From positions 186,001 to 250,000 of the forward strand of contig NZ_FNBE01000006.1 of assembly GCF_900102195.1 (NCBI RefSeq): 64,000 nucleotides of DNA. The letters run 5' to 3'. Origin of the DNA: Pseudonocardia oroxyli (GTDB taxonomy: Bacteria > Actinomycetota > Actinomycetes > Mycobacteriales > Pseudonocardiaceae). Both the position numbers and the translations under genes were made by a program. How positions within the stretch are numbered: the first letter of the stretch is position 1; each line of letters starts with the position of its first letter. The notes below the pieces were generated by a model. It searched no databases, was not told where the DNA came from, and worked only from the letters and a program-made list of their open reading frames with translations. Shown piece after piece: positions 7,861-16,728 of this stretch.

Positions 7861-9888
7861 TCAGATCCCGATGCGGCCGCGGTCCTCCCGGTAGACGTTG
7901 ACGACGGCCGGGCGCGGCTGGGCGGAGCCGCCGTCGGGCCAGTGCGAGCCCGGGCGGTCGGGTGAGGCGTCGTCGACGTCCCCGGGGTGCTGCACGGAGA
8001 CCAGGACGAAGTCGTCCGTCACGACCGGCCCGCAGGTCTCCGCACCGATCGGCACCGACAGGAACTGGGTGGTCCGCCCCCGGGTCTCGCCGGTGAGCGA
8101 GACGCCGAACAGCCCGTCGTTCTGCTCCAGGGCCTGCGACGAGTCCGTGGAGATCCACAGGTTGCCGTGCGTGTCGAAGGCGAGGTTGTCCGGCGAGGTG
8201 ATCGGGCTGACCTGGGACTTGTCGAAGCCGCCGAAGTAGGTCGACGGGTCGGCGGGATCGCCGCAGACCAGCAGGATCGACCAGGTGAAGGAGGTTCCGG
8301 TCGGGTCGTCGTCCGCCTCGACGAGCTCGATGACGTGCCCGTGCTTGTTGTCTGCGCGCGGGTTCGCCTCGTCCGGGCCCGCCTTGCCCGCCTTGCCGCG
8401 GTCGGTGTTGTTGGTCAGCGCGAGGAACACGTGCCCGTTCGCCGGGTTCGGTTCGACGTCCTCGGGCCGGTCCATCTTCGTGGCGCCCACCTTGTCGCCC
8501 GCCTCGCGGGTGAAGACGTAGACCTCCTCGGCGGTCATCCCGGGCACGAAGCTCGTGGAGCCCGCGGCGAGCTTGATCCACTCACCGGAGCCGTCGTACT
8601 CCCCGTCCTCGGCGCCGTCGCCGGTGAACCTCGCGACGTACAGCGTGCCGTCGGAGAGCAGCGACAGGTTGTGCTCGCGGGCCCGGCGGCTCTGCCCCTT
8701 CCGCATCGTCGCCGAGGAGACGAACTTGTAGACGTAGTCGAACCGCTCGTCGTCGCCCATGTACGCGACGGCATGACCCTCCTTCGACAGCCGGATCGTG
8801 GCGCCCTCGTGCTTGAAGCGCCCGAGCGCGGTGTGCTTGACCGGCCGGGAGTGCGGGTCGTGCGGGTCGACCTCGACCACCCAGCCGAAGCGGTTCGCCT
8901 CGTTCGGCTCCTGCGCCAGGTCGAACCGGCGCTCCACCGTCTCCCAGCCCCGCTCCGACGGGCCCGGCTCGAAGCCGTAGCGCGCGAGCCGCGGGTCCGC
9001 GGGCGCGTTCGCGAAGTACTGGTCGACGTTCTCCTCCCCGGACAGGAAGGTGCCCCACGGCGTGGTGCCGCCCGCGCAGTTGTTGAACGTGCCCAGCACC
9101 AGGGTGCCGGTCGGGTCCGCGGACGTCCGCAGCAGCGGCGACCCGGCGGCGGGCCCGTCGAGCAGGAACTCGGTGCTGCCGGTGATCCGCCGGTTGCGGG
9201 GGCCCTGCACGTCGACGGTCATCCGGCCCTCGCGGTCCCGGACGATCTCGACGACGGAGTGCCCGTGCGCGGCGAGCCCGATCCGCACCTGCTCCTCGGT
9301 CGGCGCCTCGGCGTCGTAGTCGCGGAACATCAGCGGCTCGATCGTGTACTCGTGGTTGGAGAACAGGACCCAGCGCCGCAGCGGCCCCTCCAGCAGGAGG
9401 ATCCCGCAGAAGTCGTTGTTGTAGCCGAACTGCCGGGCCTGCGCCGCGGCCGTCTGGTGGTCGAAGTCGAACTCCGGCGCGCCCGGCAGGATCGGGTCGC
9501 CCCACCGCACCACGACGTTCTGCGCGTACCCGCCGGGCACGCGCACGGCGTCGTCGGTGTTCGGCGGGACGGTCGCGTAGTCCAGGCCGTAGGGAGCGGG
9601 AGACGGCGCCGGAGCGACCGGCGGGCCGGGCGTGGCCGCCGCGGCGAGCGCGGGCCCGCCGACGGCCACCGCGCCGCCGGCCAGCCCGAGCACGGCGCCG
9701 GCGCGCAGCACCCCGCGGCGGTCGAGCACCGCACCGAGGACCTCGCCGAAGTACGGGTTCGCCGAGCGGTTCGGTTCCCGCTTCGCGCAGGCGTCTCCGC
9801 AGCGGAAACGGCAGGTCAGGCCCTGGCGCGCGCGGTGTAGGACCGGCAGGGAGCGGGGCGGGTGGTCGCCGGTGCACGGCTGGGCCAC
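7861..9888 (-). CDS. PhoX-family (DUF839) phosphatase, Tat-exported
   Basis: A 675-residue protein matching the PhoX/DUF839 family of Ca/Fe-dependent alkaline phosphatases, which release phosphate from organic esters outside the cytoplasm. A twin-arginine motif (DRRGVLRAGAVLGLAGG, residues about 56-72) lies unusually far from the first codon, so the true Tat substrate may use a later start. Family hallmarks include NNDFCGILLLEG, LFSNHEYT, FNNCAGGTTPWGTFLSGEEN and FKHEGATI. It faces the secreted paralogues convergently and is probably monocistronic. Phosphate-starvation control is typical of the family, but I did not identify a PhoP box with confidence. Confidence 0.88.
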   Translation of the reverse strand: MAQPCTGDHPPRSLPVLHRARQGLTCRFRCGDACAKREPNRSANPYFGEVLGAVLDRRGVLRAGAVLGLAGGAVAVGGPALAAAATPGPPVAPAPSPAPYGLDYATVPPNTDDAVRVPGGYAQNVVVRWGDPILPGAPEFDFDHQTAAAQARQFGYNNDFCGILLLEGPLRRWVLFSNHEYTIEPLMFRDYDAEAPTEEQVRIGLAAHGHSVVEIVRDREGRMTVDVQGPRNRRITGSTEFLLDGPAAGSPLLRTSADPTGTLVLGTFNNCAGGTTPWGTFLSGEENVDQYFANAPADPRLARYGFEPGPSERGWETVERRFDLAQEPNEANRFGWVVEVDPHDPHSRPVKHTALGRFKHEGATIRLSKEGHAVAYMGDDERFDYVYKFVSSATMRKGQSRRAREHNLSLLSDGTLYVARFTGDGAEDGEYDGSGEWIKLAAGSTSFVPGMTAEEVYVFTREAGDKVGATKMDRPEDVEPNPANGHVFLALTNNTDRGKAGKAGPDEANPRADNKHGHVIELVEADDDPTGTSFTWSILLVCGDPADPSTYFGGFDKSQVSPITSPDNLAFDTHGNLWISTDSSQALEQNDGLFGVSLTGETRGRTTQFLSVPIGAETCGPVVTDDFVLVSVQHPGDVDDASPDRPGSHWPDGGSAQPRPAVVNVYREDRGRIGI

Positions 9889-10001
9889 GGTCGTCCTCCA
9901 GGTGGGGTGGATTCACCGGTTCGGGTCACGGGGACGCTAGGCAACCGCGGTGAGCACCAAGTGGACAGAACGTGAACCTCGGGATGATCGTGACGAATCC
10001 C

Positions 10002-10427
10002 CTATGGGGTCGCGGTGTGTGCCGGGTGCCCGTGGGTGCGGCGGGCCTGCTTCATCTCCGCCTCGAACACGTGCCTGCGGCCGCCCACCAGGTCCTCGCG
10101 CAGCGCGCGCTCGGTGTCGCGCAGGGGCCCGTAGTAGGTGTCGTCGAACTCCTCGACGACCTGGAAGCTCCAGCGCCCCTCGAGCACGTTGCGGCCCAGG
10201 ATCTCCGTCTCGATCCGCTCGGCCCACTCGGGCCTGCCGTCCTTGCGCAGCAGGTCCACGACGTCGTCGAGCATGGCATCGGCACCTCCCATGAGCTGGT
10301 GGAACTCGTACAGGGCGCCGCGGGCGCGCTCGATCCGTTCGAGCATCTCGGAGAGCTTGCCGGTGGCGGCCACCGCGTCGTCGGAGACGCCGGCGGGACG
10401 GGCGTGGGCGGAGTCGAGGTCGGACAT
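10002..10427 (-). CDS. Conserved hypothetical helical protein
   Basis: A 141-residue soluble protein, mostly alpha-helical and charged, with a central FHQLMGGADAMLDDVVDLL and LRKDGRPEWAERIETEILGRN. It has no signal peptide, membrane segment or catalytic motif that I recognise. The ATG at 10427 is the first in-frame methionine after the open upstream region. It is divergent from phosphofructokinase with about 85 bases between them. The His-rich tail (THGHPAHTATP) is disordered in appearance. Confidence 0.6.
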   Translation of the reverse strand: MSDLDSAHARPAGVSDDAVAATGKLSEMLERIERARGALYEFHQLMGGADAMLDDVVDLLRKDGRPEWAERIETEILGRNVLEGRWSFQVVEEFDDTYYGPLRDTERALREDLVGGRRHVFEAEMKQARRTHGHPAHTATP

Positions 10428-10511
10428 GCGGCGGACTACCCCGCACGCGCGCCGTTCAGTGTGACGGCGGTAACATCCAGGTCTTCTGCATCGATGGAGA
10501 TGGAGGCGCGG

Positions 10512-11537
10512 ATGCGAGTCGGGGTCCTGACCGGTGGCGGCGACTGCCCGGGTCTGAACGCGGTGCTGCGGGCGATCGTCCGCAAGGGGGTGCCCGCCTT
10601 CGGGCACGAGTTCGTCGGGTTCCGGGACGGGTGGCGCGGGGTCCTGGAGGCGGACGTCCGGCCGCTCGACATCCCCGACGTCCGCGGCCTGCTCCCGCGC
10701 GGTGGCACCGTCCTGGGCTCCTCCCGGACCAACCCGTTCGCGACGGACGACGGCGTGCAGCGGATCCGGCGCAGCCTCGACGACCTGCGGGTGGACGCGC
10801 TGATCGCGATCGGCGGAGAGGACACCCTCGGCGTCGCGGCCCGGCTGCACGACGAGGGGCTGCGCGTCGTCGGCGTGCCGAAGACGATCGACAACGACCT
10901 GGGCGGCACCGACTACACGTTCGGCTTCGACACCGCGGTGTCCATCGCGACCGAGGCCATCGACCGGTTGCACACCACCGCCGAGTCGCACCACCGGGTG
11001 CTGATCGTCGAGGTCATGGGCAGGCACGCGGGCTGGATCGCGCTGCACGCCGGGATGGCGGGCGGGGCGAACGCCATCCTGATCCCCGAGCAGCGGTTCT
11101 CCGTGGAGCGGGTGCTCGGATGGGTGGAGAGCCGCTTCCGGGACCGGTACGCCTCGATCATCGTGGTGTCGGAGGGCGCGATGCCCGAGGGCGGCGCCGA
11201 GGTGTTGCAGAGCGGCCGGAAGGACGCGTTCGGACACGCCCGGCTCGGCGGCGTCGGCGACTGGCTGGCGCAGCAGATCGAGTCGCGGTCGGGGCGCGAG
11301 GCCCGGACCACCGTGCTGGGCCACGTGCAGCGCGGCGGCACGCCGACGGCGCGCGACCGCTGGCTGGCCACCCGGTTCGGGCTGCACGCGATCGACGCCG
11401 TGCAGGCGGGCGAGTGGGGCACGATGACCGCCCTGCGCGGCACGGACATCGTCACGGTGCCGCTGCTGGAGGCGACCAAGGCGCTCAAGACCGTCGACCC
11501 GGCGCTCTACGCCGAGGCCGAGGTGTTCTTCGGCTAG
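10512..11537 (+). CDS. pfp: 6-phosphofructokinase, probably PPi-dependent
   Basis: A 341-residue PFK-A-fold enzyme that phosphorylates fructose 6-phosphate. It begins MRVGVLTGGGDCPGLNAV, the usual actinobacterial start, preceded by GGAG. In the phosphoryl-donor loop IGGEDTLG the residue equivalent to E. coli Gly104 is Asp, and in VPKTIDNDLGGTD the equivalent of Gly124 is Lys. That Asp/Lys pair is the established signature of pyrophosphate-dependent enzymes, as in Amycolatopsis methanolica, so glycolytic flux here may be reversible and PPi-linked. Substrate motifs EVMGRHAGWIAL and LGHVQRGGTPTARDR are intact. The gene is monocistronic. Confidence 0.85.
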   Translation: MRVGVLTGGGDCPGLNAVLRAIVRKGVPAFGHEFVGFRDGWRGVLEADVRPLDIPDVRGLLPRGGTVLGSSRTNPFATDDGVQRIRRSLDDLRVDALIAIGGEDTLGVAARLHDEGLRVVGVPKTIDNDLGGTDYTFGFDTAVSIATEAIDRLHTTAESHHRVLIVEVMGRHAGWIALHAGMAGGANAILIPEQRFSVERVLGWVESRFRDRYASIIVVSEGAMPEGGAEVLQSGRKDAFGHARLGGVGDWLAQQIESRSGREARTTVLGHVQRGGTPTARDRWLATRFGLHAIDAVQAGEWGTMTALRGTDIVTVPLLEATKALKTVDPALYAEAEVFFG

Positions 11538-11632
11538 AAACACGTCGTAGTCCGGATGTAACCGGTCGGACATCATTCACGCCGGATGGCGGCCTAGAAA
11601 GGAGCCACGCACCCGCCGAATGGAGGTCGACC

Positions 11633-11998
11633 GTGGAGCTGACCCGACTCGCGTGTCCCGCCGAGTGCCGGGGCGACCGTGCCCGGCGGGACCACCACGA
11701 CCGCCTGCTGGCCGTCGAGACGGACCCGGACGCCGTCGTCGAGCTGTTCGAGACCGCCGTGACCTGGGCGGAGCTGGAGTATCCCGCCGAGTCGACGATC
11801 CCACCCGCGCAGTGGGTGGAGTTCGCCGAGAAGCACCGCTGGCAGGACCCCGACCGCGCGCTGCGGATCTTCCTGCTCGCCGCGGACATCGCCCGGCGCG
11901 GCGCCCGCACCCCGGTGCAGCCGCACGCCCGCGCGGTGGGTGACGGGGTCTGCCCCACCCTGGTCCCCGCCCCGCGCCACCTCCGCCTCGCCGAGTAG
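11633..11998 (+). CDS. Small hypothetical protein
   Basis: A 121-residue protein starting at GTG 11633 behind GGAGGT (11622-11627). It is acidic and helical in the middle (VVELFETAVTWAELEYP, EFAEKHRWQDPDRALRIFLLAADIARRG), with two N-terminal and one C-terminal cysteines. No family is recognised. It is followed after 13 bases by a 42-bp palindromic repeat that probably terminates it. Confidence 0.55.
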   Translation: MELTRLACPAECRGDRARRDHHDRLLAVETDPDAVVELFETAVTWAELEYPAESTIPPAQWVEFAEKHRWQDPDRALRIFLLAADIARRGARTPVQPHARAVGDGVCPTLVPAPRHLRLAE

Positions 11999-12011
11999 CG
12001 GCTCCGCCGCC

Positions 12012-12053
12012 CGTGCGTGGGAAGTGGTGCCAGAGCACCACTTACCACGCACG
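12012..12053. repeat. 42-bp palindromic repeat, family A, copy 1
   Basis: An almost perfect inverted repeat whose outer arms are CGTGCGTGG and CCACGCACG and whose inner arms read AAGTGGTGC and GCACCACTT around a short centre. A second 42-base copy lies at 14330-14371. Copy 1 follows a plus-strand gene and precedes the AraC gene, and probably acts as a terminator. The equal length and conserved pairing mark it as a dispersed repeat and not a chance hairpin. Confidence 0.85.
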
Positions 12054-12116
12054 ACCTCGGTGCGGGCTTGTCCGGCGGTGCTTCCTGGAGCATCCTCGAC
12101 GGATCTCGGAGGTGCG

Positions 12117-13055
12117 ATGACGGTCTGGGACACCCGCAGCCACCCCGCGCGGGAGCAGTTCGCGGTCTGGCACGAGGTGATCTGCCAGGCCTTCGTCCCG
12201 CTGCGGCCGACGCGCACGGCGGCCGAGCCGGGCTTCGCGGCCCGCGTCGAGACCCGGGCGCTCGGCGGGGTCAACCGGGCCCGGATCGAGTCCCGGCCGC
12301 AGCTCACCGACCACGGCCCGCGCGAGGTCGGCGGCTCCACCGGGGCGTACGTGTTCGTGAACCTGCAGCTCGCGGGCTCCTGCCGGGTGCGGACGGCGGC
12401 GGGGGACGCGGTCGTCGAGCCCGGCCGGTTCGTGCTGCTGGACACCACCGAGCCCTACTACCTGCGGTTCGACGAGCCGTGGCGGATGCTGTCGTTCCGG
12501 GTCCCGCACGCCCACCTCGGCGGACGGCCCGACTCCCCCGCCCTCGGCCGGGCGCTCGACGGGCGGGCGGGCACCGGGCGGGTCGTGACCGCGCTGATGG
12601 ACGCGTTGTGGGGGCTGGAGGAGACCGCCCCCGCCGACCTGGAGCAGTCCTTCGCCTCGGCGGTCGGTGCCGTCCTCGGCGGTCCCGCCCCCACCGCCGC
12701 GGACCTGCGCGCGGCGGTGCTGCGGCACGTGACCGCGCACCTCGGTGACCCCGGGTTGTCGGTCGCCTCGGTCTGCAGGCGGTTCGCGGTCGCGCCGCGC
12801 ACCCTGCACGCCGCCTTCGAGGGCCATCCCCTGACCTTCGCCGCCACGGTGCGGGAGCTGCGGCTGGAGCGGTGCGCGCGGGCGTTGGCCGACCCGGCCG
12901 AGCGCGGGACGGTCACCGCGATCGCCACCCGCCACGGCTACCCGGACCCGGCCGCGTTCAGCCGAGCCTTCCGCCGCCGCTACGGCGTCGCGCCCCGGGA
13001 GCTGCGCGAACGGCACAGGAACGCCGCACCCGAAGCCAAGACCGCGTCCGGCTGA
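12117..13055 (+). CDS. AraC-family transcriptional regulator
   Basis: A 312-residue regulator. Residues 1-190 resemble the AraC-binding-like domain (FAVWHEVICQAFVPL, then AYVFVNLQLAGSCRV), and the C-terminus has the paired helix-turn-helix (VASVCRRFAVAPRTLHAAF and FSRAFRRRYGVAPRELRERH). ATG 12117 follows CGGAGGT. The acyl-CoA dehydrogenase begins 37 bases after its stop, so control of, or by, that gene is plausible. The family usually activates catabolic genes; the ligand is unknown. Confidence 0.88.
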   Translation: MTVWDTRSHPAREQFAVWHEVICQAFVPLRPTRTAAEPGFAARVETRALGGVNRARIESRPQLTDHGPREVGGSTGAYVFVNLQLAGSCRVRTAAGDAVVEPGRFVLLDTTEPYYLRFDEPWRMLSFRVPHAHLGGRPDSPALGRALDGRAGTGRVVTALMDALWGLEETAPADLEQSFASAVGAVLGGPAPTAADLRAAVLRHVTAHLGDPGLSVASVCRRFAVAPRTLHAAFEGHPLTFAATVRELRLERCARALADPAERGTVTAIATRHGYPDPAAFSRAFRRRYGVAPRELRERHRNAAPEAKTASG

Positions 13056-13092
13056 ACGGACGAGGCTCGGGGCAGCCCAGCGAGGAGGCCCC

Positions 13093-14328
13093 GTGTCCGT
13101 GTCGTTCACCCTGTCCCCGGAACAGCAGCAGCTCAAGGCGGTCGCCCGGGCGTTCGCCGAGGAGCATCTGCGCGATCTCGCCGCCGCCGTGCGCGCCGAA
13201 CCGGACCCGCTGCGCCGGGCCCTGCTGGCCCGGCCGGTGATGGAGAAGGCGGTCGGGATGGGCTTCCTCAAGGGCCTGATCCCGGTGCCGTTCGGTGGCG
13301 CGGCGGGCAGCGGGGTGGACGCCGCGATCCTGATCGAGGAGTGGGCGACGCACAGCCCCGACTTCGTGATCTCGCTGGCCGGTCCGCTGATCGCGCTCGC
13401 CCCGGTCTACGAGGTGGGCACCCCGGAGCAGATCCGCCGGTTCGTCGCGCCGTTCCTGGCCGACTCCGGCGCCCCGGTCGCGGCGATGGCCTACTCCGAG
13501 CCCGGCGGCAGCGCGAACTTCGCGGCGCCCGCGCCGGCGGAGGGCACCCGCACCACCGCCGTCCCCGACGGCGACCACTGGGTGATCAACGGCGCCAAGC
13601 AGTGGGCCTCGCACCTGCCCGGCTGGGACGGCGACGGGCCGGACCTCATGACGATCGTCTGCCGCACCCCGGGCGGGGTCTCCCTGCTCGTCGCGGAGCG
13701 GGCCCAGCTCGCCGGGCACGTCGAGGTGGAGGAGTACCTCGACCTGCCGGGCCTGCGTGGCTGCCTCACCGCGCGCATCCGGCTGCGCGACGTCCGCGTG
13801 CCCCGCGCGAACCTGCTCGGCGCCGAGGGCGACGGGGCCCGGCTCACCCTGAACGCCTTCACCGGCAGTGGGGCGTCCATCGGCACCTTCGCGACGGCGG
13901 CGATGCGGCGGGCCTTCGACGTCGCCTTCCGGTTCGCCACCACCGAGCGCCGCGGCGGTGCCGAACCGATCATCGCCCACCAGGCGGTGTCGGACGTCCT
14001 CGCCGACGCGAAGGGCCGCATCGAGGCGGTCCGCCTGCTGTCCTGGCGGGCGCTCGACGCGGCGCTCTCCGGTGACCCGAACGGGCTCGAGCTGGCGTTG
14101 CACGCCAAGGTGTTCGGCTCCGAGACCGCGGTCGACGTGATCAACGACCTGGTCAAGATCGTGGGCGTGAGCGCCTACGACACCGCGTTCCCGCTGGTCG
14201 ACGCCCTGCACGAGGCGCTGGCCTACCCGGTGATCGAGGGCAGCAACACCGGCGTGCGGCGCCGCCAGCTCCAGGCCCTGCTCCGCGACCCCGCCTACGA
14301 CCCCCTCGCCGCCTCCGGCCTCACCTAG
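13093..14328 (+). CDS. Acyl-CoA dehydrogenase family protein
   Basis: A 411-residue flavoprotein with the three acyl-CoA dehydrogenase domains: an N-terminal helical part, a central beta part (MAYSEPGGSANFAAP, WVINGAKQWASHLPG) and a C-terminal helical part. The residue equivalent to the catalytic glutamate appears in YPVIEGSNTGVRRRQL. The middle of the protein deviates from fatty-acid enzymes, so a branched, cyclic or unusual acyl-CoA is possible. GTG 13093 is preceded by GAGGAGG. It forms a pair with the AraC gene and ends directly at a family A palindrome. Confidence 0.85.
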   Translation: MSVSFTLSPEQQQLKAVARAFAEEHLRDLAAAVRAEPDPLRRALLARPVMEKAVGMGFLKGLIPVPFGGAAGSGVDAAILIEEWATHSPDFVISLAGPLIALAPVYEVGTPEQIRRFVAPFLADSGAPVAAMAYSEPGGSANFAAPAPAEGTRTTAVPDGDHWVINGAKQWASHLPGWDGDGPDLMTIVCRTPGGVSLLVAERAQLAGHVEVEEYLDLPGLRGCLTARIRLRDVRVPRANLLGAEGDGARLTLNAFTGSGASIGTFATAAMRRAFDVAFRFATTERRGGAEPIIAHQAVSDVLADAKGRIEAVRLLSWRALDAALSGDPNGLELALHAKVFGSETAVDVINDLVKIVGVSAYDTAFPLVDALHEALAYPVIEGSNTGVRRRQLQALLRDPAYDPLAASGLT

Positions 14329-14329
14329 C

Positions 14330-14371
14330 CGTGCGTGGTCAGTGGTGCTCTGGCACCATTTACCACGCACG
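14330..14371. repeat. 42-bp palindromic repeat, family A, copy 2
   Basis: It begins one base after the acyl-CoA dehydrogenase stop (TAG 14326-14328) and has the same 42-base architecture as 12012-12053, outer arms CGTGCGTGG and CCACGCACG. Internal differences largely keep pairing: one G-A mismatch in copy 1 becomes T-A here, and one G-C pair becomes a G-T wobble. It sits between convergent genes and can serve as a bidirectional terminator. Confidence 0.85.
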
Positions 14372-14388
14372 AGAGCCGGAGGCGCAGG

Positions 14389-15363
14389 TCAGCGGGGCAG
14401 GCCGGTGATCGGCGTGGTGCGCAGGTCCAGGACCTCGACCCGCTCCTCGCCCCGGCGCAGGGCCAGGCTCCCGCTGGGGTCCAGGGTGCCGACCACCGCC
14501 GCCGCCAGGTCGCGCTCGGCGAACGCGGCCAGGCACTCCGGTTCCCGACCCGCGGGCACGCACAGCAGGAAGCCGAAGCTCGGGAAACAGTTGAACCAGC
14601 GGACGAGCGGCACCCCCGCGGGCGCGGGCACCGCCGGCACGTCGACCGTCACCCCGAGCGCACCCGGCTCCAGCAGCATCGCCAGCGACCCCACGAGCCC
14701 GGCCATGCTGATGTCCTTGGCCGCCACCACGATCCCGGCCTCGGCCAGGGCGCCCAGCAGCCGGACGTCTCCCGCGCTGCGCCGCCCCCGCGACTCGAAG
14801 GCCGGGAAGAAGGGGAAGTCCTCGCGCATCCGCCCGTCGAGCGCCGCCGCGACGACCAGCGACTGCCCGGGGGCCGCGCGGGTGACCGACAGCGGCGCCG
14901 CCGACCGCCCGACGGCGAACGCCGAGATGGACGGCTGGCCGTCGTGCAGGGTGAAGTGCCCGCCGACGATCGGGACGTCGTAGAGCTCGGCGGCCTCCCG
15001 CATGCCGGCGAAGGCCTTGCGCGCCAGGGGTTCCGAGGCGACCACGGTGTCCACGATCCCCAGCGGGACCCCGCCCATCGCGGCCACGTCGTTGACGTTG
15101 GCGAGCACCGCGGCGAACCCGGCGCCGTGCGGGTCGGCGGCCACGAACGGCGGGAACAGGGCCTCCCCGCAGGCGATGATCCCGTCCCCGACGACCGCGC
15201 CGTCGTCTCCCGGTCCGCCCTGCCAGTCGGTGTCCCCCAACACCTCCCCGACGAGCGCGATCTCGGCCTTCGCCGCGAGCCCGGGGTTGGCGAGGCAGGC
15301 GGCGGCGATGTCGGCGAGCGACTCAGAGGTGGAGCCTGCGGAACCGGCCGTCGACTCAGCCAC
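14389..15363 (-). CDS. AIR-synthase-like protein, sll0787 (Nit1C/NitF) family
   Basis: A 324-residue PurM-superfamily protein. It keeps the ATP-binding pattern (GDDGAVV, ANVNDVAAMGGVPLGIVD, IVGGHFTLHDG) and the family-specific KDISMAGLVGSLAMLLE and VPLVRWFNCFPSFGFLL. These match the sll0787 family, one component of the conserved Nit1C / nitrogen-starvation cluster (nitrilase, radical SAM, acetyltransferase, AIR synthase, flavoprotein). In other genomes it usually adjoins the acetyltransferase; here those partners are about 19 kb away at 34.2-35.9 kb. GTG 15363 overlaps the stop of the XRE-cupin gene by eight bases, so the two are translationally coupled. The reaction is unknown. Confidence 0.8.
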   Translation of the reverse strand: MAESTAGSAGSTSESLADIAAACLANPGLAAKAEIALVGEVLGDTDWQGGPGDDGAVVGDGIIACGEALFPPFVAADPHGAGFAAVLANVNDVAAMGGVPLGIVDTVVASEPLARKAFAGMREAAELYDVPIVGGHFTLHDGQPSISAFAVGRSAAPLSVTRAAPGQSLVVAAALDGRMREDFPFFPAFESRGRRSAGDVRLLGALAEAGIVVAAKDISMAGLVGSLAMLLEPGALGVTVDVPAVPAPAGVPLVRWFNCFPSFGFLLCVPAGREPECLAAFAERDLAAAVVGTLDPSGSLALRRGEERVEVLDLRTTPITGLPR

Positions 15364-15943
15364 GCAGCACCACCCAGGTCGCGCGCACCGGGCCATCGCC
15401 CCGGTTGTGCCAGGAGTGGCCCCGGTCGGTCGGATAGTGCACGGTGTCCCCCGCCTCCACCTCGTATGTCTCCCCCGCGACCTCCACGGTCAGCGTGCCC
15501 TCGTGCACCAGCACGAGCTCCTCGCCGGGTCGCCGGGGTCGGGTGTCGCCGCTCTGCCCGCCGGGCTCGACGGTCACCTCGACCGCGGTGGCGTGCAACG
15601 CGTCCGACGCCGTCGCCCGCCCCTCGACCCGGATCCCGAGCGCCGCGGGCGCCCACTCCCCCGGCGGGGGCAACCGCTGACCGGCCTTGACCAGGACGGC
15701 GGCGGGCGGTTCGGACCCGCTGTCGTCGACGAACGCCGACACGGGCTGCCCCAGGGCGCCCGCAAGCTTGAGCAACGTCGTGATCGTGGGCACCATGTCC
15801 CCACGTTCGACCTTGTGCACGGCCGCCGCGGAGACGTCGGCGCGGGCCGCGAGCTGCTGGAGGGACAGACCCAACCGGCTGCGGGCGGCGCGCACCTTCG
15901 GCCCGATCGCGTCGACGATCGGCTCCCAGGACGGCGTGCTCAC
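15356..15943 (-). CDS. XRE-family regulator with C-terminal cupin domain
   Basis: A 195-residue protein with an N-terminal helix-turn-helix (LGLSLQQLAARADVSAAAVHKVERG, residues about 25-50, shown in two adjoining parts in the sequence) and a C-terminal cupin (GEELVLVHEGTLTVEV, then DTVHYPTDRGHSWHN). The family couples small-ligand sensing to DNA binding. It is coupled to the AIR-synthase-like gene, so it likely regulates that operon and perhaps other nitrogen-starvation genes. GTG 15943 directly follows a TAGGAT that could be a -10 element, so the transcript may be nearly leaderless. It is divergent from the GntR gene. Confidence 0.85.
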   Translation of the reverse strand: MSTPSWEPIVDAIGPKVRAARSRLGLSLQQLAARADVSAAAVHKVERGDMVPTITTLLKLAGALGQPVSAFVDDSGSEPPAAVLVKAGQRLPPPGEWAPAALGIRVEGRATASDALHATAVEVTVEPGGQSGDTRPRRPGEELVLVHEGTLTVEVAGETYEVEAGDTVHYPTDRGHSWHNRGDGPVRATWVVLRG

Positions 15944-16004
15944 GTTGACAATCCTAGACGGCGTCCACCTATGGTGAACACCTGACGAGCAGAGGAGTGC
16001 CCCG
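15944..16004. promoter_or_regulatory. Divergent promoter region between XRE-cupin and GntR genes
   Basis: These 61 bases hold TTGACA (15945-15950) and TATGGT (15970-15975) on the plus strand with a 19-base spacer, facing the GntR gene. On the minus strand TAGGAT lies just before the XRE-cupin start. The small palindrome GGTGAACACC (15973-15982) overlaps the -10 and is a candidate operator for one of the two regulators. Confidence 0.45.
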
Positions 16005-16721
16005 GTGGCCGGCACGTACCGACCCTCCCGGCCGCCGTCGGTCTTCGCGCGTCGGCTCGGCCGCGCTCGCAGCGGGACCGAGGGCGTCCTGGACGAGCTG
16101 CGCGGGGTGATCCTCTCCGGCGAGGCGGCACCGGGCGTGCCGATCCCGCTCGACGAGATCGCCCAGGCCCTCGGCGTCAGCCAGATCCCGGTGCGCGAGG
16201 CCCTCAAGACGCTGATCGGCGAGGGCCTGGTCGACCACCGGCCGCGCGGCGGGTACACCGTCGCGCGGATCACGGTCGCCGAGCTGGCCGAGCTGTACGT
16301 GGTGCGGGGCACCCTCGAGCAGGCCGCCCTGGCCGCCGCGCTCCCGCTCGCCTCGGCCGCCGACCACGCCGAGGCCCGCACGGCGCACGAGGCCCTCGAC
16401 GACGCGCTCGCGCGCGGGGACCTGGCCGCCTACCACCGGGCGTCGCGCCGCTTCCACCTCGCCCTCGTCGCGCCGGCCCGGATGCACCGCCTGCAGCGCA
16501 TGCTCGAGTCGGCGTGGAACATCACCGAGCCCTACCGCCCCATGTCCCAGCTCTCCGACGCGGGCCGCGCGGGCCTGCACGCCGACCACGCGGCCATGCT
16601 CGCCGCCTTCGTGTCCGGAGACGCCGAGGCGCTGCTGCGCGAGGCGATCGAGCACCACGAGGACCTCCGCCGAGCCGTGGCGGCGCTGCCGTCGGACCCC
16701 GCCCTCTTCGCCGACCCCTGA
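16005..16721 (+). CDS. GntR-family regulator (FCD subfamily)
   Basis: A 238-residue regulator with an N-terminal winged helix (LDEIAQALGVSQIPVREALK, residues about 46-65) and an all-helical FCD effector domain (ELYVVRGTLEQAALAAA, FHLALVAPARMHRL, HADHAAMLAAF). FCD metal-site residues (Asp/His) are recognisable, so an organic-acid effector is likely. It converges on the dehydratase operon across a palindrome and is divergent from the XRE-cupin gene, so its target could be itself, that pair, or the neighbouring catabolic genes. Confidence 0.87.
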   Translation: MAGTYRPSRPPSVFARRLGRARSGTEGVLDELRGVILSGEAAPGVPIPLDEIAQALGVSQIPVREALKTLIGEGLVDHRPRGGYTVARITVAELAELYVVRGTLEQAALAAALPLASAADHAEARTAHEALDDALARGDLAAYHRASRRFHLALVAPARMHRLQRMLESAWNITEPYRPMSQLSDAGRAGLHADHAAMLAAFVSGDAEALLREAIEHHEDLRRAVAALPSDPALFADP

Positions 16722-16728
16722 CCACCCC

